DNA of 39,187 nt from an uncultured Clostridia bacterium (GCA_944384425.1 CALWTI010000004.1:1-39187); one strand, 5' to 3'; shown: positions 8,240 to 16,884, numbered from the stretch's first letter. Made by a program: numbers and translations. The notes: a model not told the origin generated them from the letters alone.

Positions 8240-8599
8240 TTAAAGTGAAAGATTTTGGTCTTCTGAATTTTGTTTGTCGTCTTGTTTTTCTTCTTGATGT
8301 GTAGCAACAAGCTTAGGTTCACTCTCTTTTTGTTGTTCAAGATTAGAAACTTCAACATTGTTTTCCATAAAGTCGTTGATGGACAAACTATCTGCCTTAG
8401 ATTGATAAGCAACGCCTAAAGTGATGCCAACAACACCAATTGCAAAACCACCAAGCAAACAGCCAAAGAGTGCTAAGCCAGTTAAAGTAAACCCTACGCA
8501 CATAGTGGCAACGCCAAGTGCAATCCCACTATAAGTGGATATACTGGAAATTGTCTTTAATTTCATAACTTTTTTCTTATATTGTTTTTTAATACTCAT
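8240..8599 (-). CDS. small two-helix membrane protein, unknown function
   Basis: This 119-residue protein has a basic N-terminus (MSIKKQYKKK), two glycine-rich hydrophobic segments at about residues 20-44 and 45-66, and a hydrophilic Gln/Glu/Asp-rich C-terminal tail of some 50 residues. I do not recognise a family. TAGGAG lies five bases upstream of the ATG and a strong promoter stands before it. With its own promoter and terminator it is a single-gene transcription unit between tex and the DUF2238-like gene. Confidence 0.75.
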   Translation of the reverse strand: MSIKKQYKKKVMKLKTISSISTYSGIALGVATMCVGFTLTGLALFGCLLGGFAIGVVGITLGVAYQSKADSLSINDFMENNVEVSNLEQQKESEPKLVATHQEEKQDDKQNSEDQNLSL

Positions 8600-8618
8600 A
8601 AAAACTCCTAACGATTAT

Positions 8619-8646
8619 AGTATAGCATAAAGCAAGAAATTGTCAA
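8619..8646 (-). promoter_or_regulatory. sigma-A promoter of the small membrane protein gene
   Basis: A perfect minus-strand -35 TTGACA (8646-8641) is 16 bases from TATACT (8624-8619). TAGGAG and ATG 8599 follow directly. Confidence 0.75.
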
Positions 8647-8656
8647 TAGTCAATTT

Positions 8657-10807
8657 TTAGTCAATGCCTTTCATTGTGAGTGAGATTCTCTTTTTCTCAA
8701 CATCTACGCCAAGAACTTTGACTTGCACAATGTCGCCTACTTTTAATACTTCGCTTGGATGTTTGATATATTTATCACAAATTTGAGAAATGTGAACAAG
8801 TCCATCTTGGTGAACTCCAATATCAACAAAGGCACCAAAGTCAATGACATTTCTCACAGTGCCTGTTAGCACCATTCCTTCTTTTAAGTCTTCAAGTGAA
8901 AGCAAATCACTTCTAAGCACTGGTTTTGGCATACTCTCACGAATATCTCTGCCCGGACGCAAAAGCTCTTCAACGATATCAACAAGCGTTGGCACACCAA
9001 CGTGACATAGCGAGGCAACTTTTTCTTCGCCTTCTTTTTTTATCATATCTTTTAGTGATGATATATTGCCGTTTTTAACATCTTCGCTTGTGAAGTTATA
9101 GTGTTGTAATAAAATTTTAACCGCATCGTAACTCTCTGGGTGAACAGCCGTGTTGTCAAGCACATTGTCGCCGTCAGTAATACGCAAAAAGCCTGCACAC
9201 TGCTCAAACGCCTTTTGACCAAGTCCTGAAACTTTTAAAAGTTGTTCCCTATTTTCAAAACGCACAATTTCTTGCCTATATTTGACAATGTTTAATGCGC
9301 TCTTGGAGTTTAGTCCTGAAACAAATTCTAGTAGTCTTGGAGATGCAGTATTCAAATCTACGCCAACACTATTGACGCAATCTTCAACAACACCTGTAAG
9401 CACTTCGGTTAGTCTTGCCTGTGGCATATCGTGTTGATACTGCCCAACGCCTATTGACTTAACATCTATTTTGATAAGTTCGCTGAGTGGGTCTTGAAGT
9501 CTACGAGCGATGCTGACTGCACTTCTTAAATTGACATCATAGTCTGGAAATTCCTGTGCTCCAAGTTTTGATGCACTGTAAACAGATGCTCCTGCTTCAT
9601 TTACCATTGCATATGAAACTGGGCGGGATATGTGCTTTAATAGTTCAACAACAAATATTTCACTTTCTTTGCTTGCCGTTCCATTGCCTATTGCAATTAT
9701 GTCGACTTTGTCCTTATTTATGAGTTTGGTCAAAATCTCCATACTCTCTTCGGTTTGTGACTTTGGTGGAGTTGGATACACAACGGCGGTGTCAAGAACA
9801 TCACCTTTTTTATCAATAACTGCAATTTTGCAACCCATTCTATATCCTGGGTCAAAGCCCATAATGACATTGTTTTTAAGTGGTGCTTGCAAAAGAAGTG
9901 GACGAAGGTTGACATCAAACATCTTTATTGCCTGCTCGTCTGCCCTTTCTGTCAATGATGTTCTTAGCTCTCTTTCAAGTGATGGGAACAAAAGCCTATC
10001 ATAACTGTCAACTATTGTTTCTTGCATTATGTCGTGAGTTGCTTGGTTTTCTTTTAAATAAACTTTTTCAATTTCTTTAAGTGCTATTTTTTCATCCAAA
10101 ACAACATTTACTTTAAGACAATCTTCTTTTTCGCCACGGTTTATTGCTAGTATTCTATGGCTTGGCATTTTCTCAACAGGCTCTGTATAGTCTGCATACA
10201 TCTCATATGTCTTATTTTTCTCGTTGTCGAGAAGCGAAGTCTTTATGCTTGCCTTTTTCTCCAAAAGTTCACGAAGTGTCTTTCTTAGTTCACTATCATC
10301 ACTTATCATTTCTGCAATGATATCTTTTGCGCCAGACAGAGCTTCCTGTGGGGTTTTGACGCCTTTTTCTTCATTTACATACACTTCACATAGTTTAAGT
10401 ATGTCGCCGTCATACTCTTGCTTGACAATAATGTCTGCAAGTGGTTGCAAGCCTTTTGCAATAGCAACCGATGCACGCGTTTTACGCTTTGGTTTATATG
10501 GTCTATATATATCTTCAACTTCTGTCAAGGTCTTTGCGTCATTTAGTTTTGTTGCAATCTCATCAGTCCATTTGTCTTGCTCTTTTATGCTATTTTCAAC
10601 TTCTAGTTTGCGCTTTTCCAAGTTACGCAAATAATTTAGTCTATCATTCATCTCACGCAAAATTTGGTCATCAAGACTGCCTGTGAGCTCTTTTCTGTAT
10701 CTTGCGATGAAAGGTATTGTGTCTCCCTCATCAATCATTTTGACAATGTTTTCAACTCTATCAAGTCTGACATCAAACTCTTTGGATAATGTTTCATTTA
10801 TGTTCAT
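8657..10807 (-). CDS. tex: Tex, S1-domain nucleic-acid-binding transcription accessory protein
   Basis: The 716-residue length and domain order match Tex. There is an N-terminal helical Tex domain (FIARYRKELTGSLDD near residues 34-48), a YqgF/RNase H-like domain beginning MGFDPGYRMGCKIA near 314, helix-hairpin-helix motifs (VDLNTASPRLLEFVSGL, about 485-500) and a C-terminal S1 domain (GTVRNVIDFGAFVDIG onward, about 648-713). Tex binds RNA and DNA and is thought to assist transcription. ATG 10807 has GAGG seven bases upstream and overlaps the amidohydrolase stop by 14 bp, so the two genes are translationally coupled. Confidence 0.96.
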   Translation of the reverse strand: MNINETLSKEFDVRLDRVENIVKMIDEGDTIPFIARYRKELTGSLDDQILREMNDRLNYLRNLEKRKLEVENSIKEQDKWTDEIATKLNDAKTLTEVEDIYRPYKPKRKTRASVAIAKGLQPLADIIVKQEYDGDILKLCEVYVNEEKGVKTPQEALSGAKDIIAEMISDDSELRKTLRELLEKKASIKTSLLDNEKNKTYEMYADYTEPVEKMPSHRILAINRGEKEDCLKVNVVLDEKIALKEIEKVYLKENQATHDIMQETIVDSYDRLLFPSLERELRTSLTERADEQAIKMFDVNLRPLLLQAPLKNNVIMGFDPGYRMGCKIAVIDKKGDVLDTAVVYPTPPKSQTEESMEILTKLINKDKVDIIAIGNGTASKESEIFVVELLKHISRPVSYAMVNEAGASVYSASKLGAQEFPDYDVNLRSAVSIARRLQDPLSELIKIDVKSIGVGQYQHDMPQARLTEVLTGVVEDCVNSVGVDLNTASPRLLEFVSGLNSKSALNIVKYRQEIVRFENREQLLKVSGLGQKAFEQCAGFLRITDGDNVLDNTAVHPESYDAVKILLQHYNFTSEDVKNGNISSLKDMIKKEGEEKVASLCHVGVPTLVDIVEELLRPGRDIRESMPKPVLRSDLLSLEDLKEGMVLTGTVRNVIDFGAFVDIGVHQDGLVHISQICDKYIKHPSEVLKVGDIVQVKVLGVDVEKKRISLTMKGID

Positions 10808-12074
10808 TTTTTAACCTCTTTTTTATTTCATCAACTTTTTTGTAAATTTGCTCCACATCTTCATTTGTGTATTTGCCATCACGATACAAAATTTTTCCGT
10901 CAATCATGGTCAGTTTAACATCAGACGACTTCGCCGAATACACAAGGTTAGATACTAAATTGTCATGTGGGTGCATATGCGGATTATGAATGTCCACAAC
11001 TATTATGTCTGCCTTTTTGCCTTTCGCAATTTCCCCATTGTCAAAGCCTAGTGCTTTTGCTCCGTTATATGTCGCCATTTTAAGCACTTCGCCTGCCTTG
11101 ACCACACTTGCATCGCTTATGCTCACCTTTGAAAGCGTTGCGACCAAAAACATTTCTTTGAACATATCTAGGCTGTTATTTGACGCCGGTCCGTCTGTGC
11201 CTATTGTTATGTTTATGCCCTTGTTTTGCATTGCGTACACTGGAGCAATACCACTTGCAAGCTTCACATTTGACGATGGGCAAGTGCATATGCTTGCGTC
11301 ATAGTCAGACAAAATTTGCAAATCATCTTTGTCCATATGCACACAGTGGTAGCACAGTGTTTGCCTATCAAAAAAGCCCAAACTTTCAAGATATTGTGGA
11401 GGAGTGAGTCCGCCATTTTGAACTGTGCAGTTGCCAACTTCGTCAAGCGTTTCACTAAGGTGTATGCTCATTGGCAAATTGTGTTTTGCTGAAAAGTCAA
11501 CACTTTTTTCAATATCTTCTTGTGTGGTTGAATATATCGCATGAATATAAACACATGGCTTTAAAAGTGAACTGTCGTAGTCTTTAAATAAATCAAGCTG
11601 AGATTTTAAATAAGCTTGCAAATCACCACTCACCTTTCTTGTTGAAGGACCAAAGCCTACGCGCGCCCTAAGTCCCGACTGTGACAACGCCTGCAAAATT
11701 TTGTCATTTTCAAAATAACATTCTTCAACTGTTGTGATTCCACTTGCAAGATATTCAAGCACTGCAAGTTTCTCACCCCAATAGATGTCATCGGGCGTCA
11801 GTTTGTTTTCAAGTGGTATCATATAATTATAAAGCCACTCATCAAGTGCTGTGTCATCACCTGTGCCACGAAGAATTGACATTGGTGAATGACAGTGAGC
11901 ATCGACAAAACCTGGCATGACAATATTTTCGTTACAATCAATAACTTCGTCAAATTCGCCAAAAATGGACGTGCCGACATATTCAATGGTGTTTCCACAA
12001 ACTATGACATTGCCAAGTGACAATGTGGCATCTTGAACATTTAATATATTTGCATTCTTAAATAAAATTCTCAT
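10794..12074 (-). CDS. amidohydrolase of the SAH/MTA deaminase family
   Basis: From ATG 12074 the protein is 426 residues. It carries the zinc amidohydrolase pattern: HCH at 60-62 (GFVDAHCHSPMSILRG), later histidines in HAIYSTTQ, SIHLSETLDE and CYHCVHMD, and the metal aspartate in IGTDGPASNNSLDMF. These phrases are characteristic of S-adenosylhomocysteine/5'-methylthioadenosine deaminases and related chlorohydrolase-like enzymes. Nucleoside deamination in purine or methionine salvage is therefore likely, but exact substrate is uncertain in this family. An upstream ATG at 12095 lacks a Shine-Dalgarno, whereas ATG 12074 has AAGGG five bases before it. It is divergent from dinB. Confidence 0.88.
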   Translation of the reverse strand: MRILFKNANILNVQDATLSLGNVIVCGNTIEYVGTSIFGEFDEVIDCNENIVMPGFVDAHCHSPMSILRGTGDDTALDEWLYNYMIPLENKLTPDDIYWGEKLAVLEYLASGITTVEECYFENDKILQALSQSGLRARVGFGPSTRKVSGDLQAYLKSQLDLFKDYDSSLLKPCVYIHAIYSTTQEDIEKSVDFSAKHNLPMSIHLSETLDEVGNCTVQNGGLTPPQYLESLGFFDRQTLCYHCVHMDKDDLQILSDYDASICTCPSSNVKLASGIAPVYAMQNKGINITIGTDGPASNNSLDMFKEMFLVATLSKVSISDASVVKAGEVLKMATYNGAKALGFDNGEIAKGKKADIIVVDIHNPHMHPHDNLVSNLVYSAKSSDVKLTMIDGKILYRDGKYTNEDVEQIYKKVDEIKKRLKNEHK

Positions 12075-12088
12075 AAAAGCCCTTATAT

Positions 12089-12119
12089 TTGTCATATTAA
12101 GATTAGTACAATTATACCA
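12089..12119. promoter_or_regulatory. overlapping divergent promoters for dinB and the amidohydrolase gene
   Basis: On the plus strand TTGTCA (12089-12094) and TATACC (12113-12118) have an 18-base spacer and point to dinB. On the minus strand an extended -10, TGGTATAAT, with its hexamer at 12116-12111, points to the amidohydrolase gene. The two -10 elements share bases, so RNA polymerase could probably occupy only one at a time. Confidence 0.5.
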
Positions 12120-12132
12120 AAAGGAGGGAAAA

Positions 12133-13377
12133 ATGCAAACAAAAAAGATAATTCTTCATTGCGATGTCAACAATTTTTATGCGTCATGCGAATGTGCGTT
12201 GAACCCTTCAATAAAAGACCAACCTGTCGCCGTCACAGGCGAAGTCACAAAAAGAAATGGTATCGTGCTCGCAAAAAATGAAATTGCAAAGCAGTTTGGC
12301 GTCAAGACTGGTGACGTTATTTTTGAAGCGAAAAAAAAGTGTCCTAACCTTGTTTGCGTTAGACCGCACCACAAAATTTATGAAAAGTATTCAAGGCGCA
12401 TACGAGCAATATATGAAGAATACACCGACAAAGTTGAGCCTTTTGGAATTGATGAGTGCTGGCTTGATATAACTGACACAGTCAAGTTTTTTGGCGATGC
12501 AATAAATGTGGCAAACACACTCAGAAAAAGAATAAAAGAAGAAATTGGCGTGACCATATCTGTTGGGGTTAGCTTTTCAAAAACTTTTGCAAAACTTGGC
12601 AGTGATATGAAAAAGCCTGACGCAGTCACAATTCTTTCCCCTGAGAATTTTAAACAAAAGACATATGGTATGCCACTTGGTAACATCATTGGAGTTGGAA
12701 AGAAGATTGAAGCAAAACTAAACAAACTAAATATATTTACGCTTGGCGACCTTGCAGATTATGACGAGAACATAATTAAAAACAAATTTGGTGTGGTTGG
12801 ACAAAAACTACAAAATAATGTTCGTGGAATTGACGACGACGATGTGCAAAATGTCGAAGACACGCACATTGTCAAAAGCGTTGGCAACGGCACAACCACG
12901 CTTGTAGATGTCAAAACAAAAAAAGAGCTTCGAAGCGTTGTGATGTTTTTGTGCGATGAGATTGCAACAAGACTAAGGGCAAAACATTTGAGTGGTTCAA
13001 CTGTTTCTGTGTCACTTAGACAAAACAATTTGACCTGGATATCAAAAAGCCACACCATGACAAAAAGCACAAATATTTCGAAAATGCTTTATAATGAGGC
13101 CATTATGATTATTGAAGATTTGTGGAACGAAGTATATCCCCTTCGAAGCATAAGAATAAGCGTTTCAAATCTTGATAGCGAAAATATGTCACAACTTGAT
13201 TTGTTCGACACCGATAGAAATAGGCGCACACTTGAAAACACAATTGATAAGATACGCCAAAAATATGGTTATGATTGCATAAAGCCACTTATTAGTCAAA
13301 ATGATAAGCTGATAAACTCAACTGCCCTTAGAATTGAAGAGCAAGAAAACGCAGACAATAACGATGACTTACTTTAA
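12133..13377 (+). CDS. dinB: DNA polymerase IV (Y-family, error-prone)
   Basis: The 414-residue protein contains HCDVNNFYASCE with catalytic D11, the YSRRIRAIYEEYT helix, and the second catalytic motif GIDECWLD with D107 and E108. A helix-hairpin-helix thumb (about 180-235) and a little-finger domain follow. QLDLF at residues 354-358 matches the beta-clamp-binding motif, consistent with recruitment to stalled forks for translesion synthesis. AAGGAGGG stands just before the ATG. No LexA box is obvious in the divergent promoter region. The 3' end overlaps the convergent transglycosylase gene by 9 bp. Confidence 0.95.
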   Translation: MQTKKIILHCDVNNFYASCECALNPSIKDQPVAVTGEVTKRNGIVLAKNEIAKQFGVKTGDVIFEAKKKCPNLVCVRPHHKIYEKYSRRIRAIYEEYTDKVEPFGIDECWLDITDTVKFFGDAINVANTLRKRIKEEIGVTISVGVSFSKTFAKLGSDMKKPDAVTILSPENFKQKTYGMPLGNIIGVGKKIEAKLNKLNIFTLGDLADYDENIIKNKFGVVGQKLQNNVRGIDDDDVQNVEDTHIVKSVGNGTTTLVDVKTKKELRSVVMFLCDEIATRLRAKHLSGSTVSVSLRQNNLTWISKSHTMTKSTNISKMLYNEAIMIIEDLWNEVYPLRSIRISVSNLDSENMSQLDLFDTDRNRRTLENTIDKIRQKYGYDCIKPLISQNDKLINSTALRIEEQENADNNDDLL

Positions 13378-13911
13378 TTTTTTCGCGTAGATTTTTAAGC
13401 CTTTTTCGATTTTCTCGACATATGCGAGCGTGTCGCCGTATGGCACAACATCCAAAGTTTCGCCGTCAGATGAATAGTCTTTGTTTTTGAGCCAACCATT
13501 AACCACACCCTCGCCAGCATTGTATGCACAAAGCATTGTGCGAACATTCTCGAATTTTTGACTTAAATATGATAGATAATAAGTCCCAAGCATTATGTTA
13601 TATTCTGGGTCAAAGAGTTTGTCTTCTGAGTATTCTATATCAAGTTTTTCGGCAAGCCACTCTGCCGTCTTTGGCATAAGTTGCATAAGTCCCATTGCAC
13701 CTTTTGAAGAAATTGCGTCTTTGTCAAAGCCACTTTCGGCATTGATTAAACTTGCCACAAGATTGCTTTCAATATTATATCTTTCACTATATAAAAGTAT
13801 TGTGTCTTTGTACTTTATTGGATAAAAAATATAACTAAGGCACAAAAACAGATATATTAGCACTATGGCCAGCGTAACAAAAATTATTGATATTATCCCC
13901 GCTTTTTTCAT
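13369..13911 (-). CDS. membrane-anchored lytic transglycosylase, SLT family 1
   Basis: The 180-residue protein has an N-terminal membrane helix (about 5-30) followed by an extracytoplasmic SLT domain. The motifs are complete: NAESGFD with catalytic E59, GAMGLMQLMPKTA (71-83) and CAYNAGEGVV. It would cleave peptidoglycan glycan strands with formation of 1,6-anhydro ends. The ATG has no evident Shine-Dalgarno and lies 42 bases after the PAP2 gene, so co-transcription with that gene is likely. Family members occur in wall turnover and in sporulation or germination; context does not choose between them. Confidence 0.92.
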   Translation of the reverse strand: MKKAGIISIIFVTLAIVLIYLFLCLSYIFYPIKYKDTILLYSERYNIESNLVASLINAESGFDKDAISSKGAMGLMQLMPKTAEWLAEKLDIEYSEDKLFDPEYNIMLGTYYLSYLSQKFENVRTMLCAYNAGEGVVNGWLKNKDYSSDGETLDVVPYGDTLAYVEKIEKGLKIYAKKLK

Positions 13912-13953
13912 ACTATATATTTTATGAAAAAAGCATTTTTTTAATACGAAAAA

Positions 13954-14487
13954 TTAAATTACAAGTTGCTTTTTTACTAAACTTAAAAGAGAAGTACACA
14001 AAATAAGCGAAAGAAGCGTGCCTGATAATATATCTGTTAAATAATGTTGTCCAAGATACATTCTTGAAAGTGCCGTTAAAATTAAAAATAAAATACTTAA
14101 AATTATTATCAATATTTTCGTCCATCTTTTTTTGCATTTTTGAAGCGCAAAAAGTAGTATAAAAAACACCATTGTCGTTGCACAAACCATATGTCCACTA
14201 GGAAAACTCTGTCCCACTGCTTCAAGCTTGTTTATAACGCCAGCATCGACTTCAAAAGGCCTTGGACGATTAAAAAAGAATTTTAATAAATAATTAAAAC
14301 AAATATTTATTATTATTGATAAAATAAAATAAAATGAAAATTTTTTATTTGCAAAAAAATAAAATATAATAAATAATAAAATAACACCTAAAAAGCTTGC
14401 AAATAAACTAATTATCCAAAAAAATGTGTCAAAAAAGGCATTTTGACCACTTTGTAAAAATTTAATTATGGCAATTTCCCACTGCAT
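13954..14487 (-). CDS. PAP2-family lipid phosphatase
   Basis: This 177-residue membrane protein carries the three PAP2 phosphatase motifs: KFFFNRPRP starting at K69, SFPSGH (94-99) and SRMYLGQHYLTD with R142, H148 and D152. About six membrane helices are predicted. Such enzymes dephosphorylate undecaprenyl pyrophosphate or phosphatidate-type lipids at the membrane surface; undecaprenyl pyrophosphate recycling would suit the neighbouring transglycosylase but is inference. The gene begins six bases after a TATAAT box with no Shine-Dalgarno, suggesting a leaderless transcript. Confidence 0.9.
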   Translation of the reverse strand: MQWEIAIIKFLQSGQNAFFDTFFWIISLFASFLGVILLFIIFYFFANKKFSFYFILSIIINICFNYLLKFFFNRPRPFEVDAGVINKLEAVGQSFPSGHMVCATTMVFFILLFALQKCKKRWTKILIIILSILFLILTALSRMYLGQHYLTDILSGTLLSLILCTSLLSLVKKQLVI

Positions 14488-14493
14488 ATTTTT

Positions 14494-14523
14494 ATTATAT
14501 CAAAAAAATATATTTTTGACCAA
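14494..14523 (-). promoter_or_regulatory. promoter predicting a leaderless mRNA for the PAP2 gene
   Basis: Minus-strand TTGGTC (14523-14518) and TATAAT (14499-14494) have an 18-base spacer. Only AAAAAT separates the -10 from ATG 14487, and no ribosome binding site is seen. Confidence 0.5.
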
Positions 14524-14741
14524 AAAAAAATTACAATTTCTCAAATATAATTAAATTGGTTTGTGTAAAAATCGCTACATAAAACACAAAAAAAGCATAA
14601 AAGGTAGCAAAGACAAGTGCGTCATATAATATTATAAACACAAAAATAGCCACGAGGGCCTGGGCAAAAACTGCACTCTCGGCACACTTTCGCAAAAGTT
14701 TTGCAAAAGTTAGTGCTTGATGTTTGTTTTTGCCCTTTTCT

Positions 14742-14784
14742 CACGGCCAAACGAAAAGTGCACTGCGTTGGCACTTTTGCCGTG
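14742..14784. repeat. large imperfect inverted repeat (hairpin)
   Basis: TCACGGC at the left pairs with GCCGTGA at the right, and AAAAGTGC pairs with GCACTTTT inside it. This gives 7 + 8 bp with a six-base bulge on one side and a nine-base loop. There is no T-run after it, so it is not a standard terminator. Confidence 0.7.
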
Positions 14785-14858
14785 ACTTCGTCGAAACTGT
14801 CGCTTTTGGCTTCAATTTGCTATTCGCAAATTTTTGCTTTACGCTCCGTTTCTCCTCT

Positions 14859-14886
14859 CCCCAAAAAGTGTCTTAACTTTTTGGGG
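14859..14886. repeat. perfect 11-bp inverted repeat
   Basis: CCCCAAAAAGT (14859-14869) and ACTTTTTGGGG (14876-14886) flank the loop GTCTTA. The hairpin is strong but not followed by a U-tract in either direction, so its role is unknown. Confidence 0.75.
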
Positions 14887-15113
14887 GCCCCAATATTTAT
14901 GCACTCTAACAAATTGTTTACATTTGCCAAAGATAGTGCTTGATGTTTCTTTTTGAGGGTTTTGATACTCACGCACGAGTTTAGTTCCCTTAAACGACCG
15001 TATGGCTTGGCACCCCAGAAACAAAGTATATTGGTAATAATAAACACAGAATAGCCACGAGGGCTAGGCTCGAAACAAAAATTAAGTGACAAAAACGAAA
15101 TGTATCGTTTAGT

Positions 15114-15192
15114 ATTATAAACGCAAAAAAGCCCCAAGAGCAAGGCTCGACAAGTCGTGACACGCACGAGTTTAGTTCCCTAAACGACCGTG
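15114..15192. repeat. 79-bp direct repeat, copy 1
   Basis: This copy is identical over 79 bp to 15263-15341; the offset is 149 bp. The unit holds three potential hairpins: GAGC-AAG-GCTC, CGAC-AA-GTCG, and GTTTAG-TTCC-CTAAAC enclosed by CACG/CGTG. Sequence to the left remains similar for another 45 or so bases. Confidence 0.95.
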
Positions 15193-15262
15193 ACTATGAG
15201 AAAAAATTATGAAAAGGATAAAACAAAAAATTAGGAGGCAAAGACGAAATGTGCAGTTTAGC

Positions 15263-15341
15263 ATTATAAACGCAAAAAAGCCCCAAGAGCAAGGCTCGAC
15301 AAGTCGTGACACGCACGAGTTTAGTTCCCTAAACGACCGTG
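15263..15341. repeat. 79-bp direct repeat, copy 2
   Basis: This is the second identical copy of the 79-bp unit. Its first 19 bases (15263-15281) recur as an exact inverted copy at 15376-15394, which overlaps the stop codon of spoIVA. Confidence 0.95.
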
Positions 15342-15375
15342 TGGCACGGCTTGGCAGTAAACACAGCTATTGGGT

Positions 15376-15394
15376 GCTTTTTTGCGTTTATAAT
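15376..15394. repeat. inverted 19-bp copy of the repeat's left edge, overlapping the spoIVA stop
   Basis: This is the exact reverse complement of 15263-15281. It contains the TAA of spoIVA, so the repeat edge has been placed at, or recruited as, the 3' end of that gene. Confidence 0.9.
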
Positions 15395-16863
15395 AGGATG
15401 CAGATTATGCCACCCTTCCCCTCATTAACAATCCTTCCAACTGTTTTGCGCATTTTGCGCTGAGCTTCTTGTGGCATGGCTGTAAGCTTTTCTTGAATAC
15501 CTTCGCTGACAAGTGTTTCAAGTGTTTTGCCAAACATATTTGTTTGCCATACACCCTCGGGATTTGTTTCAAACTCGTCTTTGAGATATTGCGCTAAGTC
15601 CTTGGTTTGTTCTTCTGTTCCAACGAGTGGGTTGACTTCGGTTTCAACATCAACTTTCATAATGTGCAAACTTGGTGCTGTAGCTTTGATTTTAACGCCA
15701 TATCTTCCACCCTGTTTGACAACCTGAGGAGCTTCAAGAACCATGCTATCAAGTTTTGGTATCACAACGCCATATCCATTTTCGTCAACCTCTTGAAGTG
15801 CTGATGCAAGTTTGTCATATTGAGTTTTTGCAAATGCCAACTCTTTGATGTAGCGCACAAGATGATAATCGTCTTGAATTTTTGTGCCACATTGATTTGA
15901 AAGCACTTTGTAAAATAGTTGCTGGCGAGGTTTTATGTTAAACATTATTGTACCTTCGCCCATTTTTATTGAACCAATGGTCAATGGCTCAAAATCGTCA
16001 CTTTCCAAAAAGGCAACATTTGTTTTGTCTATTTGTCCTATTTTTTCTGCACCTTCACCAAACTTTTTGACTTCGTCTATTATTGTTGTGATAATCTCAT
16101 CATCGCCGTCAAGAGCACGAAGCCAATCTGGCATTGTCACTTTTAGCGAACGAATAGGAAATTCAAGTAACACTTTTTCAAATATTTGCTCAATGTCATT
16201 TTCTGAAAGCTCTTTCACATTGATAGCAAGTGTTGAAACTCCGTATTTCTTCTCCAAACTTTTTGCAAGATTTTGCGTGTCGGCACTTTGTGGGTTTTTG
16301 GAGTTGACAACAAGAACAAATGGCTTTCCTGTCTTTTTGAGTTCGTCAACAACTTTTTGTTCTGCCTCAACATAACTTGAACGAGGCAAGTCACTAATTG
16401 AGCCGTCTGTTGTGATTGCAACACCAATTGTCGAATGTTCGGTTATCACCTTTTCTGTGCCAATCTCTGCTGCCTGTTCAAACGGCATATCTTTTTCTGA
16501 CCAAGGTGTTTTGACAAGTCTTGGCTTGTCACCCTCTTCATGCCCCATTGCTCCACTGATTAGGTAGCCAACACAGTCAACAAGTCTGACACTTAGGTCA
16601 ACATCTGCAACATGGACATTGACTGCGTTCTCTGGCACAAACTTTGGCTGTGTCGTCATTATTGTCTTACCTTCAGCACTTTGAGGCAACTCATCCACTG
16701 CACGCTCTTTTTGCTGTTCGTTTTTTATGTTTGGAATCACCAAGTTTTGCATAAAGCGAGATATAAACATAGATTTACCACTTCTCACTGGCCCTACAAC
16801 ACCTATATATATATCACCATTGGTGCGTTTTTTTATGTCTTCGTATATTTCAAATCTTTCCAT
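15388..16863 (-). CDS. spoIVA: stage IV sporulation protein A (spore-coat scaffold ATPase)
   Basis: The 491-residue protein has the length and N-terminal sequence of SpoIVA. The Walker A motif GPVRSGKS is at residues 24-31, followed by MFISRFMQNLVIPNI. SpoIVA polymerises on the forespore surface with ATP hydrolysis and forms the basement layer on which the coat is built, so the organism very probably makes endospores. The family's C-terminal membrane-targeting region is present and ends KGGIICILL. GGAGG precedes ATG 16863, and a sequence matching a sigma-E promoter lies just upstream, agreeing with mother-cell expression. The stop codon lies in a repeat element. Confidence 0.97.
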   Translation of the reverse strand: MERFEIYEDIKKRTNGDIYIGVVGPVRSGKSMFISRFMQNLVIPNIKNEQQKERAVDELPQSAEGKTIMTTQPKFVPENAVNVHVADVDLSVRLVDCVGYLISGAMGHEEGDKPRLVKTPWSEKDMPFEQAAEIGTEKVITEHSTIGVAITTDGSISDLPRSSYVEAEQKVVDELKKTGKPFVLVVNSKNPQSADTQNLAKSLEKKYGVSTLAINVKELSENDIEQIFEKVLLEFPIRSLKVTMPDWLRALDGDDEIITTIIDEVKKFGEGAEKIGQIDKTNVAFLESDDFEPLTIGSIKMGEGTIMFNIKPRQQLFYKVLSNQCGTKIQDDYHLVRYIKELAFAKTQYDKLASALQEVDENGYGVVIPKLDSMVLEAPQVVKQGGRYGVKIKATAPSLHIMKVDVETEVNPLVGTEEQTKDLAQYLKDEFETNPEGVWQTNMFGKTLETLVSEGIQEKLTAMPQEAQRKMRKTVGRIVNEGKGGIICILL

Positions 16864-16884
16864 ATAACCTCCGTGTGATACTTT

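Larger units (their letters stand above)
14525..15387. repeat. gene-free, hairpin-rich intergenic repeat cluster
   Basis: About 860 bases without a credible gene lie between the PAP2 promoter and the 3' end of spoIVA. From about 14640 the stretch is visibly richer in G and C than its neighbours. It is made of repeated blocks. A left block (starting ATTATAAACGCAAAAAAGC) occurs at 15114 and 15263, with degenerate versions at 14631 and about 15036. A right block (CACGAGTTTAGTTCCC) occurs at about 14973, 15164 and 15313. The phrase TAGTGCTTGATGTTT occurs at 14711 and 14934. Many short dyads can fold. Open frames here have no Shine-Dalgarno or protein-like composition and are not called. Confidence 0.85.

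Noticed and set aside
13922-14185. An 87-codon minus-strand frame inside the PAP2 gene
   Set aside because: It overlaps the PAP2 gene in another frame, where all PAP2 motifs are intact.
14859-14886. Strong 11-bp hairpin read as a terminator
   Set aside because: No U-tract follows it on either strand and no gene ends there.
14820-15167. A 115-codon open frame on the minus strand in the repeat cluster
   Set aside because: It has no ribosome binding site, runs through the hairpins and repeats and has no recognisable domain; it is best explained as chance in G+C-richer repeat DNA.
15114-15341. Possible CRISPR array in the repeat cluster
   Set aside because: There are only two exact units, they are 79 bp long, the intervening sequence itself resembles repeat flanks, and no cas genes are present.
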